Shown here piece after piece: positions 1 to 63,519 of a DNA stretch of 64,000 bases. The number at the start of each line of letters is the position of its first letter. Positions within the stretch are counted from its first letter, which is position 1. Below the pieces are notes generated by a model. It saw only the letters and a program-made list of their open reading frames with translations, was not told the origin of the DNA and did no database searches. The stretch comes from Bolinopsis microptera (lineage: Eukaryota; Ctenophora; Tentaculata; Lobata; Bolinopsidae), in assembly GCF_026151205.1 (NCBI RefSeq), contig NC_087079.1, positions 4,669,230 to 4,733,229 of the forward strand, in the 5' to 3' direction. Made by a program: the position numbers and the translations under genes.

Positions 1-1254
1 TTCTAGTTCTGTCAGTTATCACCTCACCTATGTACCTTTTACCATTCAGTAAGAATAAATAACGCATTGAAAGTATATTTAAGTAAAATATCAAAATATA
101 AGTCAGCACTCCCTGTACAATTCTAATCTATACTGTCATTGATTAAACTTTGTCGCGCGGTTGAGTTGAGATGAGAGTTTCCCATTCTGAAGCTGAAAGT
201 GAGAGGTTTTAAAATCGAGATATTGCTCATTTAGTTTGGTATAAATTAAAGCCATGGATGTAGCTTCAGTTAATGCCATAGTATTTTGACACCCCATTAT
301 GCCAATAATTAGATAACATTATTTGAGGATAGTGTACTAGAAATAATATCATTTCCCATACATTTTATGATCTGAAAAGAATGGTGCTAAGAACTCTAAT
401 AAAAATGTAATATAAACCTTGAAGGAACTATTCATGGCGACAGATTGGGAAGGATTCTTTGTGGACGGTCCTCTGTTCTTTTTATGCCTCGTTTCTCTGA
501 AATTAGAACTTTAGTCATTAATATAATTCACCTACAGTATTATCAGCTGTAATACGATTTTAATCGAGCATGAGGTTTTAGGAGATCAAATTTACAATAT
601 GTTATGTTAAATATGTACATTGTACGTGCTAATATTATTGACGATGATTTCACTTATTGAGAACAAACAAAAACATTATTATATATATTATATAGCTTAT
701 GGTGAATGGTTCATCTTCCATCACGTCGCTTTCTCGTGTAGAAATTCCTGCTTCATTATTAAGTTATTAACCTGAATTAGAGTTATTTAGAGTGTATCTA
801 CAGATATTGCCGGCCGAAATTTAGAAATTATCATTGAAGCTTGCAAGGGAGATATTCAAAAGTGTAAATACATTACAAAAAAGATATATGAGCAGATGTT
901 TATTTGTCACGTTTTCTTGTTGATATCTAAGTTAAAGGTAGAGACTATAGAGAGATTAGAGACTACTACAGTAGAGAAAAACCGAAATTTACCTTCAACC
1001 TCGATATTTTAAAATTTGTATCCAAATTTGGCGCGGTGGGCAGTCAATATTAATTGGCGACAGCAAATTAAAATGCACCTGCAATACCTGAGTTAATGTG
1101 CTGTCAACCTTGGCAACCCTGGATGTAATGTTGTCATTTTACCCAACTTGCACGTGGGTGGCATACACACATACACGAAGACACCTTTCAATTATAATGG
1201 AGATTACTGATGGAGATTTGTATGTACATAACGAATATTATTATTATAATTTAC
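1..1254. other. no gene recognised at left edge
   Basis: AT-rich sequence with no exon I could support in either strand. The minus-strand CCP gene next to it ends its last visible exon at 1255 in phase 1 with a donor, so further exons of that gene must lie in this stretch or beyond the window. I looked for another CCP-like exon here and found none. Confidence 0.5.
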
Positions 1255-1437
1255 CTAGGCTACAAGGCTCTTTTGAGAAGGTGAATTCTGTCCCTGTTGT
1301 GCAAGTCACTTCATTGCTCCCTTTGTTGAGAGCTCCTGGGTCAGAACAAGTCACTTCCACGACGGTCCCTGGGTCTACTGGAAAGTTGGCTGCTGTCTCA
1401 ATCGTACTTGTCCACTCAGCCTTCAGTCTAGTACATC
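1255..1437 (-). CDS. CCP gene exon 3: CCP/sushi module
   Basis: Sixty codons between a poly-T acceptor (TTTTTTTAG) and a GTAAAT donor, phase 1 at both ends as is usual for CCP exons. Four Cys, a Trp in EWTST, and the CCP signature of V-x-V-x-C followed by G-x-x-x-V-T-C. Confidence 0.75.
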
Positions 1438-3451
1438 CTAAAAAAATTGCCCTTGATAATTAAAAGAAATTTGATAGTTTATATTTGTGAGACCAGCTGC
1501 AATAATGGTCTAACAGGAGATTTTTGACCGTTTTTGAAATTTTTACATTTTTGAATTCAGTGAAATCTCATCATTATATATATATATCACAGTGATCCAT
1601 GAAGATTGAAGCCATGATAGTGCATGGAAAAACCTTAAAATTCCAGTTTGGAAGAATGGTCCAACGCCTCTTAGACAAAATCGGCTTTTAAAATCACGGT
1701 AGATCCCAATTATTTGGCCAATTTGACATTATTGGGTTCAAGAATGGTCTATTTCATAATTTTGTTATTCAAAAATCAATCGATACAAGGTGCAAAAATA
1801 GTATTTTTCATTATTTAGTGATGTAAGTAAATATAAAGCTGGTGCAACAATGGTCTATATTACGGTTGTTTTTTGGTCTAAGTCAGTTATCATCTCAGTT
1901 ATCATCTTGTGAAATAATGGTCTATGTAGCTATGTAGGAAAGCACATCACTGTGAGTACTGCAATGACTTAAATTTTGGTAAAGTAAGTGGACATGATGC
2001 GTACAAACACAAATGTTCGTGATAAGCATGTTTCAATATCGACAAGACTGGATAAGGAAAACCCTTTTGGGTAACCTCCTAGGATTCTTCACCAGGAACT
2101 TTCGCTAAATCCCATACTAGGAACTCAGCCTAGGCCCATCTCCGCATAGAGACATATCTCCCAGGGACCTTGCTCGGAAGTCCCTTGTCTGCCCGCAGAA
2201 GTACTACAACGGAAGTGGGTTTGCTCTGAGACAGGTAGTGACAGCTTCAAGACTCCAGGGGTCTGTTGCATTGATATTTATTATTTTATGATTTCGTATA
2301 TACTTTGGGAGTCCTGGCGTGCAGCTAGCAGGAGTTGCATTCTGTGGGCACGGTGAGAAGGCCTCCATCTTTCAGTAAGAGGCCAGAAACCGTTGACCAG
2401 AACAGAGAGAGAGAGAGAGTTTCAATATGCTATAAACAAGATCATAGACTCAAAAGCTACTTATAGTAAGAAATTTGACTGCCATTTTCTCAAAACTACC
2501 TAAAAAAGATAGACTATTATTGCAGCTGGTCTCACATTTATACCATAAAAGACATCAAGTTATACCATAAAAGAAAACAAATTGTATTCAGAAATACATC
2601 GAGTATTACGCGTCACGTTCATAGGCACGTCAAACTATTATTTGCGTATTAAAATCAACATTTATCTTGGTATCTTAGATTTTAGATCTTCAACTACCCA
2701 GTTACCTGTTAGAGGTCTGTAGAAATCAGAGGCAGTGTCACGGGGAGAAAACCATATCTTTGCAATGCTCATGCTCCAGTAAGTGCTCCAGTTACTCTTA
2801 CCACACGTTGAGTCTGATATCAGGGTGTTGAGAACCTCCACCTCGTTACAGTGTACCACTAGTCTGATACCTGAGGTTCTAGTTAACGTTACCCTCCATA
2901 CCTTGTCTGTTGCAGTAGGTAGGTCAGTAGGGAAGTTAGTGCGGCTCGAGCTGCAACCCCCGATATAGTACTGAGGAGAGGTGAAGTAGAGGGAGAGTGC
3001 TCCTGCATAGTCTAACTGTGAAGTGTAGAACCACACAAGCACTATATCTCCACTCCCTAGCGTGCTATCAGTCTTTATTTCAAGAGAATACTGCTCCAGG
3101 TTGAAGTCTACATAAACCCGACGTTGTACTGCTACCCAGCCTGTTGTTATAACCACGTTATTATCTTAAAGTAGATTACAGTACATCAGCTGGTAGATAA
3201 TAATATCACGAGTAAAATATTATCAATTATAGAAATTACTCGACGATTGTTGTGTTATGAATATATTCTTTTGATAATTCGTTTGACACTTGACAGTTCA
3301 TTTAACTAAAACATTATTTTGACTGCTACCAATATAAATCAGTATAAAACCATGGTAAATACTGAATGGTGATCCTACCTTCATCTAGATCCTCAGCACT
3401 CACAGCAGCATTCTCTATGATCAGAAGGGACAGCAGCAAGATTATTCGCAT
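1255..3451 (-). CDS. secreted CCP-domain protein, 5' part of gene (partial)
   Basis: Three exons in continuous phase: 3451-3379, 3140-2706 and 1437-1255. Exon 1 starts at the ATG at 3451 and encodes a clear signal peptide (MRIILLLSLLIIENAAVSA) followed by an acidic stretch. Exon 2 encodes about 145 residues that I do not recognise, with two close Cys pairs, several Trp and Tyr, and the motif KIWFSPRDTASDFYRP near its end. It could run on to a stop at 2662, but a donor at 2705 (CAG/GTAACT) in phase 1 joins it to exon 3. Exon 3 is a phase 1-1 CCP/sushi module: CTRLKAEW, VVEVTC, NEVTC and KEPC supply the four Cys. The exon 3 donor (GTAAAT) shows the gene continues leftward. Likely a secreted or surface recognition protein. 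What sees the exon 2 domain used as a whole is unknown. Confidence 0.72.
1487..2535. mobile_element. DNA-transposon-like element with ~26-bp terminal inverted repeats
   Basis: The left end GTGAGACCAGCTGCAATAAT (1487 onward) recurs inverted at 2510-2535 with one mismatch over about 26 bases. ATTT flanks both ends directly and may be the target-site duplication. The interior repeats short forms of the TIR end (aatggtcta) at several places between 1500 and 1930 and has no ORF of note, so it is non-autonomous. It lies in the intron between exons 2 and 3 of the CCP gene. Confidence 0.6.
2706..3140 (-). CDS. CCP gene exon 2: unrecognised domain
   Basis: The acceptor is AACAACAG/GC in phase 1. The body is beta-rich in appearance (YVDFNLEQYSLEI, DIVLVWFYTS, KVWRVTLTRTSGIRLVVHC). 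If the donor at 2705 is not used, translation ends 14 codons later at the TAA at 2664-2662 and the product is a 183-residue secreted protein. Confidence 0.7.
3379..3451 (-). CDS. CCP gene exon 1: signal peptide
   Basis: ATG at 3451-3449, hydrophobic core LLLSLLII, likely cleavage after VSA, then EDLDE. The donor is AAG/GTAGGA, phase 1. Confidence 0.78.
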
Positions 3452-4431
3452 GTAATCGTTGTATCACATTGTTCTTGATACCTAACAATATGATACGAAA
3501 TGATACGTCGAAAACCTCCGCTAAAAACTACGCAAGAAAATAGGCCATTATACAACTGCAAATAATGATAATAATCAATAGAGCCATATTATTAGATATC
3601 GAATAGCCTATGAATGTAATGATATTCCCCGGATATCAGCTTGGTGTCTTACTAAAATTGGGTGGTAAATGGGGTGGTAACTGAGGGACATCAGCAAAAT
3701 GAAGAATATTGTTATTGATCGTGTGTCGATTAAGCGACTCTTAATGAATTTTCCCTCAGATAAAATATTTCAATAGTTGCACCGTCAAACATCGGCAATA
3801 TACATATATATTAGAAAGATCTGGTCACTAAAACAAACAGCAAGTAGAAATCCACAGTATTTTGAAATTAAGTTTACCAGATTGTACGTGTCACAGATTA
3901 TAAGATAATTGCCTGTAAAACATAGGACCACTATAATTATAATATGACAACAGTCTGAACGAAATAAATAAAACCATTCCCTTTAACGTACCTATAAGTT
4001 TAAATGAAATGAGGTATTTATATCCCGTTCATATTATGATTAACCAAGAACACAAGGAAGTTACAGGATAAATTTATTAATTCGTTTTTAAGGACAACTT
4101 TGTACGATTTTTACTCGGTAAACAAACACATGACGCTGAAAAGTGAAAACGTTTCATGGACTAAAAAGAACTGCGTACACGAAATACCAACAAAATATAA
4201 CAGTTGTAAGAATTTGTGTTTAATTCAAACGTTAGTGTAGTAAATAAAAAGAACTGCGATAAAGCATTTTATTTATATTTATATTTAGCTGTCACTCCAT
4301 TTTTTTTCGATATTTCGCTGCCACACTTAGCCTTATCTACACAGTTACAGTACGTGCTAACAAAATATTTGAATTTCTACCGCCTTGATAGTACCTTTTA
4401 ATGATGTAAATTTTAAAACAACATATTTTAG
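3452..4431. other. intergenic region between divergent genes
   Basis: It separates the minus-strand CCP gene (start 3451) from the first recognisable exon of the plus-strand exchange factor (4432). It should contain both promoters and the missing first exon(s) of the exchange factor. An ATG ORF at about 4132 ends in a possible donor, but its phase would create a stop at the junction, so I do not call it. Confidence 0.5.
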
Positions 4432-24127
<19,696 letters not shown>

Positions 24128-24459
24128 TGATAGTTTTGGGTTTTTGTCTTTAAGTGGTTTGGTGTCCTTATAATGTCCTCAGTAGTTTATAATTCCCATA
24201 TGATTTCATTTGTTTTCTTAATGTTGATTTTAAACTAGGTTGTTTTGATTTGAGGAATGAAATTGAGAATCTAACCTTTTTAACGGTTCAATTAACGTTT
24301 TTACTTGTTGTAATACTGTTATTATATAGACAATAATTATGGAATATTTTTTGGATTCACAATTGAGGGCTGATTTTAAGTTTTGTACAGCAGTAAAATT
24401 TGAGATATATTAGGAATATGGGTTGTGCCTACTTAAATGTGTAGCTAGGTTATTCTTGT

Positions 24460-24465
24460 AATAAA
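24460..24465 (+). promoter_or_regulatory. AATAAA polyadenylation signal
   Basis: Canonical hexamer about 330 bases after the exchange-factor stop codon, followed by a T-rich stretch. It is the best 3' end candidate before the intergenic repeat. Confidence 0.6.
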
Positions 24466-24719
24466 TGTGTTGACTTTCATTTATCGTTTTAACGCAATAC
24501 GACTCTTTTATTTCTCTTATTGACGTTAATATTGTTAATATTAATATTGCAATATTCGGAAAATACTAAATATTCTGTCTTCGGACCAATATTATTTATT
24601 GCAGTTCGGAGGTGATCAAAAATTATCTTTACACGTGACGATGATTATGGGAGTTACTAGGACAATCACTATTTCTTGTCAGAGAAGACTACTTTCACAG
24701 GAGGGCTAAAGTGCAAAGA

Positions 24720-24795
24720 GACTGCTGCTAACTGAGTGCTGCTAACTGCTGCAAATGGCGCGCGCGCGACAGCAGCAGTTAGCAGCAGTCAGTTA
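24720..24795. repeat. imperfect palindrome of CTGCTAA motifs
   Basis: GACTGCTGCTAACT...GCTGC on the left mirrors GACAGCAGCAGTTAGCAG on the right around a GCGCGCGCGC centre. It sits just before the 47-bp array. Confidence 0.6.
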
Positions 24796-24821
24796 ACGAA
24801 TAACGGGTGATACTCGTAAAA

Positions 24822-26288
24822 ACAGCTCTAATTATGTAGGTATTGTGCGATGAAGTGTGCTTGTAATCACAGCTCTAATTATGTAGGTATTGTGCGATGA
24901 AGTGTGCTTGTAGTCACAGCTCTAATTATGTAGGTATTGTGCGATGAAGTGTGCTTGTAGTCACAGCTCTAATTATGTAGGTATTGTGCGATGAAGTGTG
25001 CTTGTAGTCACAGCTCTAATTATGTAGGTATTGTGCGATGAAGTGTGCTTGTAGTCACAGCTCTAATTATGTAGGTATTGTGCGATGAAGTGTGCTTGTA
25101 ATCACAGCTCTAATTATGTAGGTATTGTGCGATGAAGTGTGCTTGTAATCACAGCTCTAATTATGTAGGTATTGTGCGATGAAGTGTGCTTGTAATCACA
25201 GCTCTAATTATGTAGGTATTGTGCGATGAAGTGTGCTTGTAGTCACAGCTCTAATTATGTAGGTATTGTGTGATGAAGTGTGCTTGTAATCACAGCTCTA
25301 ATTATGTAGGTATTGTGTGATGAAGTGTGCTTGTAATCACAGCTCTAATTATGTAGGTATTGTGCGATGAAGTGTGCTTGTAATCACAGCTCTAATTATG
25401 TAGGTATTGTGCGATGAAGTGTGCTTGTAATCACAGCTCTAATTATGTAGGTATTGTGCGATGAAGTGTGCTTGTAATCACAGCTCTAATTATGTAGGTA
25501 TTGTGCGATGAAGTGTGCTTGTAATCACAGCTCTAATTATGTAGGTATTGTGCGATGAAGTGTGCTTGTAATCACAGCTCTAATTATGAAGGTATTGTGC
25601 GATGAAGTGTGCTTGTAATCACAGCTCTAATTATGTAGGTATTGTGTGATGAAGTGTGCTTGTAATCACAGCTCTAATTATGAAGGTATTGTGCGATGAA
25701 GTGTGCTTGTAGTCACAGCTCTAATTATGTAGGTATTGTGTGATGAAGTGTGCTTGTAGTCACAGCTCTAATTATGTAGGTATTGTGTGATGAAGTGTGC
25801 TTGTAATCACAGCTCTAATTATGTAGGTATTGTGCGATGAAGTGTGCTTGTAATCACAGCTCTAATTATGTAGGTATTGTGCGATGAAGTGTGCTTGTAA
25901 TCACAGCTCTAATTATGTAGGTATTGTGTGATGAAGTGTGCTTGTAGTCACAGCTCTAATTATGTAGGTATTGTGCGATGAAGTGTGCTTGTAATCACAG
26001 CTCTAATTATGTAGGTATTGTGCGATGAAGTGTGCTTGTAGTCACAGCTCTAATTATGTAGGTATTGTGTGATGAAGTGTGCTTGTAGTCACAGCTCTAA
26101 TTATGTAGGTATTGTGCGATGAAGTGTGCTTGTAATCACAGCTCTAATTATGTAGGTATTGTGCGATGAAGTGTGCTTGTAGTCACAGCTCTAATTATGT
26201 AGGTATTGTGCGATGAAGTGTGCTTGTAATCACAGCTCTAATTATGTAGGTATTGTGTGATGAAGTGTGCTTGTAATCACAGCTCTAA
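24822..26288. repeat. 47-bp intergenic minisatellite, ~31 copies
   Basis: The unit is CAGCTCTAATTATGTAGGTA plus TTGTGCGATGAAGTGTGCTTGTAATCA split over 47 bases. Copies are very homogeneous; the variable sites are C/T in GYGATG and A/G in GTARTCA. It sits between the exchange factor and the lectin, 600 bp before the lectin promoter, and links to no visible splice site. Confidence 0.93.
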
Positions 26289-26900
26289 GCTGAAGCCTAA
26301 TTATTATCAATTTTCAAAAGTGAATAAGGTCACCACTGTACTTTAAATAATAAAGACCATTTCCCATACAATGTAAGATAATGGTCACTATAATGCACTA
26401 ATACCTTTAGAATTGAATAATGATAATAATGGATAAGGAGAGTCGACACAATACAAAATATTAAATAAATATTAGTACTGCGCAGGGTGAAACATCGTAT
26501 TATAGGTTAAGAAACATTATAATATATCATAATTATTGACACAGCTACATCAATTATTAATATCATTGTTTCATCACTCACCCTGAAACAATAAGGGTTT
26601 ATACTCCCATGCGCCTACTACCCCTTTCTATTTTACCAAATTATCAAGGTTGACGGTAACTCAACTATATTAACTTTGTCAATTTTAGTGTCGCTGTACC
26701 AATGCCACATGTTCCAATGTCACATGATACAACAATTGGGTAACCCGAGGGTGTGACACCCTGTTACAGCTACACCCCTCGTGACAAATGTAAAACAACG
26801 AGTGGTTCTTGTTGGTTCTCGTTGCCCGATAAGTTCCTCAAACTCGAAACATCCATTATTCTGACTAGCGCGACATTACTGCATGCGGAAGGTCACCGAC
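26289..26900. other. AT-rich intergenic, upstream of lectin gene
   Basis: No coding potential seen. Likely holds upstream regulatory sequence of the lectin gene. Confidence 0.5.
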
Positions 26901-26901
26901 C

Positions 26902-26910
26902 CTTAAATAG
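26902..26910 (+). promoter_or_regulatory. TATA-like box of the lectin gene
   Basis: CTTAAATAG lies about 85 bases before the lectin ATG and 20-30 bases before initiator-like CAGTCA/CAATCATT sequences, a good core-promoter spacing for a short 5' UTR. Confidence 0.5.
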
Positions 26911-26993
26911 CCCTGGTCAACTCGCAGTCAATCATTAGCTTTTTACAATCGTCACCACTACCAAAGGATTCGTTGAACTTGAAGAACACGACG

Positions 26994-28175
26994 ATGAAAG
27001 CCTCGCTGGTTTTCATTTGTGTGGTAGCAGGATGTGTTGCTGCAGCAGCCGCAGAAGATCAAGAACTGACGTTGAGAAAGAGAGTTAAGGGGATAAAACG
27101 CCTGGTGAAGACTCTGGCTAACCACACTTTCCCTACTTGTGATCTTATCCTCTTTGCCGAGTTGGCAGATTACAAAACCGCTGGAGAGAAATGTAGGACG
27201 TTCAACCTAGCAGCCACAAGCCGAGAAGAGGGTAATCTAGCGACCGTCAACGATAAGGAAAAGAACGACTACCTGAGGATGCTTTTGAACATTGCACTTC
27301 CAAAAGATGATCAAGACCTTTACAAATATTCAGCCTCGCGCTGGGTATGGACCGGGTTGAGAAAGACAAAGAACACTAATGCGAAACACATTAAAAGGAT
27401 TAAGAATAGGGCTCCATACAAGCCTGAGGATTGGTCCTGGCACGATGATTCTCATCCCGAAGATTGGCACAACTGGCACAGAGGACAACCAGATCAAAGA
27501 CCACTGAAGAAGGGCGAGAAAAGTGACGTGGGAGGAGAGGAGCTTGGTGCGACCTGTGAAGAAACAACGTGTCGGCAGAATCAAATGAGGATGAGCAACG
27601 ATGGAAGATGGGACGATGCATATGCATTCGAGGAACACCCGTACGCCTGTGATTACCGTGGCAGATTCATCTGTTCTGCGGAGAAGATGAAGTGGGATGA
27701 CGCCAAGAAAGCATGCGAAGCAGCAGGCTTGACATTAGCTTCTGTGAAATCTCCGGAAGAAACAGAAGAACTACTGCAAGCGCTTGAATACTTTTTGGGT
27801 GCTTCCACATTCGCACCTTGCAAAGGTATATTCGGACACAAAACATTTAAAGGAGGAAAGGTAAACCCGGCACTGCTGGTAACTAAAGAACAGGTAGAAA
27901 ATTGTTCCGTTCTAGATGGAAGATGGGCCCCTGAACATTGGGCTTGGATAGGCGGAAATGATAAATGGGGTGAGGGATCGGAGGGTCACTTTAAATGGTT
28001 AGACGGCACTGATGTTGAGTATGAAGGCTTCCCGTGGATTACAAAAGCAGGGGGTGATAACGGAGAAAGTAAAGGAGGAGGCCAGAACAGCTTGAGCATT
28101 TCCAAATGGGGCGAATTTGACGACGAGTTTGGCAAAGTAAAGCGACCCTTTGTATGCGAGTGTCCCCGTGGATAA
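26994..28175 (+). CDS. secreted protein with two C-type lectin domains, intronless
   Basis: Single exon of 393 codons. The start is the ATG at 26994 (MKASLVFICVVAGC): the open frame extends 7 codons upstream but without an ATG. The signal peptide is about residues 1-20 (ending AAAAA), followed by a basic stretch (LRKRVKGIKRLVK). CTLD1 is about residues 40-215: ATSREEGNLATVND, SRWVWTGL, then QPD within HRGQPDQRP, RWDD and YACDYRGRFIC. QPD together with a WND-like WDD is the classical Ca2+/galactose-type site. CTLD2 is about residues 217-393: KKACEAAGLTLASVKSPEE, WAWIGGNDKW, FKWLDGT, EFDDEFG and RPFVCEC; it has no EPN or QPD, so its ligand site is doubtful. No transmembrane segment is seen. Likely an extracellular carbohydrate-binding protein of immune, mucus or matrix function. 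Absence of introns in an intron-rich region may reflect an old retrocopy or intron loss. Confidence 0.94.
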   Translation: MKASLVFICVVAGCVAAAAAEDQELTLRKRVKGIKRLVKTLANHTFPTCDLILFAELADYKTAGEKCRTFNLAATSREEGNLATVNDKEKNDYLRMLLNIALPKDDQDLYKYSASRWVWTGLRKTKNTNAKHIKRIKNRAPYKPEDWSWHDDSHPEDWHNWHRGQPDQRPLKKGEKSDVGGEELGATCEETTCRQNQMRMSNDGRWDDAYAFEEHPYACDYRGRFICSAEKMKWDDAKKACEAAGLTLASVKSPEETEELLQALEYFLGASTFAPCKGIFGHKTFKGGKVNPALLVTKEQVENCSVLDGRWAPEHWAWIGGNDKWGEGSEGHFKWLDGTDVEYEGFPWITKAGGDNGESKGGGQNSLSISKWGEFDDEFGKVKRPFVCECPRG

Positions 28176-28575
28176 TAACAAGGTATTTGAATTAAACCCG
28201 GTGCCAGTCAATCGAGAGATTTTATTTTTGGTTTTTGGCTGATTTCTATTTTTCAAGATACTTCTTTATTTCTAAAAAGAATATTTCTATTTAAAACTTT
28301 GTACTTCACGTCGGTGTAAAAATTATAAAAACGATAATAATAATGGACCGTGTCTTATTGATGATTAAAATTGAAAACTAGCAATTAGTAGTAGTATGAC
28401 AATTACAAAACTGAAAGAAGATCAAACTTAATAATGGTGATTACATCTTTTACCTCAGCATTTCGCATTAAAGTCTTACCACTTATGTATTCTTGTGTGT
28501 AAATGTGTATTGATCCCGTTTGATGTACAGCTTTATGTATTATATAAAGAATGAGCGTTTTTAAATGGATGCAAA

Positions 28576-28581
28576 AATAAA
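28576..28581 (+). promoter_or_regulatory. possible AATAAA polyadenylation signal of lectin gene
   Basis: Canonical hexamer 400 bases after the lectin stop, followed by TGACTGCTTGTTGG. Confidence 0.4.
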
Positions 28582-28692
28582 ATGACTGCTTGTTGGGACA
28601 CCATGGGTTTCGACTATGGCATTGTAATGGCCTCAATATTTACTTTTGAAAGAGAAGACCCACACAACCTGAACAGTGTGCTTGAGAAGCTG

Positions 28693-28820
28693 GACAACTT
28701 CACCTTTAACTTCACCTTTAACTTTACCTTTAACTTCACCTTTAACTTCACCTTTAACTTCACCTTTGGCTTTAACTTCACCTTTGGCTTTAACTTCACC
28801 TTTAACTTCACCTTTAACAA
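28693..28820. repeat. 12-bp minisatellite TTTAACTTCACC
   Basis: About ten copies, with TTTGGC variants. It gives open frames of FTFN or KLKV repeats on both strands, which I treat as artefacts. Confidence 0.85.
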
Positions 28821-28824
28821 TTAG

Positions 28825-29698
28825 ATTGCAGCGACCATGACTCAGCCTCAAGCTAAATTGTAAATTGCTTTAATTATAACAGTCCACATTTTTACATTTT
28901 TACCCGGTATAACGTCCACTTGATAAAGTAAACAAGAATTTTAAAATCAATCAAAGCAATAATTTACGTGGAAACAATTAATACTCACAATCAGGAGGTA
29001 AAAATATTAATTTTGAAGATAACAACACTTTTACCACAAGGCACAAAATAAGTGACGTGTAGCACGGCTAAAATTTATATATATATAATGGTGTTTGGTC
29101 AGATTACTTAAATTACGTTTGTCCTGAAAAAATGAGAGTTTTAGCTTTTCAGATGACCGAGATATGAAGCATAACAAGTCTGTTATTATGTTCATTACGT
29201 GTTACGTGTGATCTGGTGATTAGGTTGAGGCTAGTAGATCCGCATTATTACATGGGAATCGTGCAGAGAGCCCAATTACGGTGTCGTAATTGGGTAATCA
29301 TTGAGTACGAGCGTGCTAAATCACTCTACAGTCGATCTTCGAGATTTTTCTAAAAGGGCTTAGGGCCCCTGACAGTTGAAATCTACCTGCTTCGATGTAT
29401 TTTCGAACGCTGATTCCGAATCACCCCACATGACATAGGGTTAAAATGCTCCCCTAGCGAGATATCGGCGGAAAACTGTTTCGATCACGTGATATGACCA
29501 TATAAGGAAGTTTGTTTAATTTTTCGTTAGGTTTCAGCATATGCTTCAGTTTAGGGATTAATCATCATCCCAACGTATGGGTATTGACTTTTGGCCCCCC
29601 TATATATATATATATGAATTTAATTATAACTCAAATTAAATTCGAATTTTAAGTTATAAAACGGATGTGAATTTTAAACTCAAGTATGAATTGAACAG
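28825..29698. other. intergenic, convergent gene ends
   Basis: Nothing recognised beyond short AT repeats and an ATCACGTGAT palindrome near 29,485. The lectin (plus) and the giant Ig gene (minus) converge here. Confidence 0.5.
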
Positions 29699-29704
29699 TT
29701 TATT
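29699..29704 (-). promoter_or_regulatory. AATAAA polyadenylation signal of the giant Ig gene
   Basis: TTTATT on the plus strand, 245 bases beyond the stop codon at 29949-29951 in the minus-strand direction. Confidence 0.55.
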
Positions 29705-29948
29705 GTGCCTGAAATTAAAACGTTTTGTCATCGAAGTCTTGAGACTTAATAAAATCATTTGGGTATACTACAGATTATGACTTAGAGGCTGACAGACACT
29801 GCCACTAGCAACAAGATTTTTCACGCAATAAAGCCTGTACCATGTCTCTCTTTAAGTTTATCAAATTGATCATACTGCGGGATGTGTCGCGCGACGTACC
29901 GACCAGGTGTCGCGCGACTTACCGACCAGTATCGTAGCTGCAACTAAA

Positions 29949-63519
<33,571 letters not shown>

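Noticed and set aside
4132-4204. First exon of the exchange factor starting MTLKSENVSW
   Set aside because: Splicing from its GTAAGA donor to 4432 would create a TAG codon at the junction.
28582-28851. FNFT or KVKLK repeat proteins
   Set aside because: Translation of a 12-bp minisatellite in both strands, with no splice or start context.
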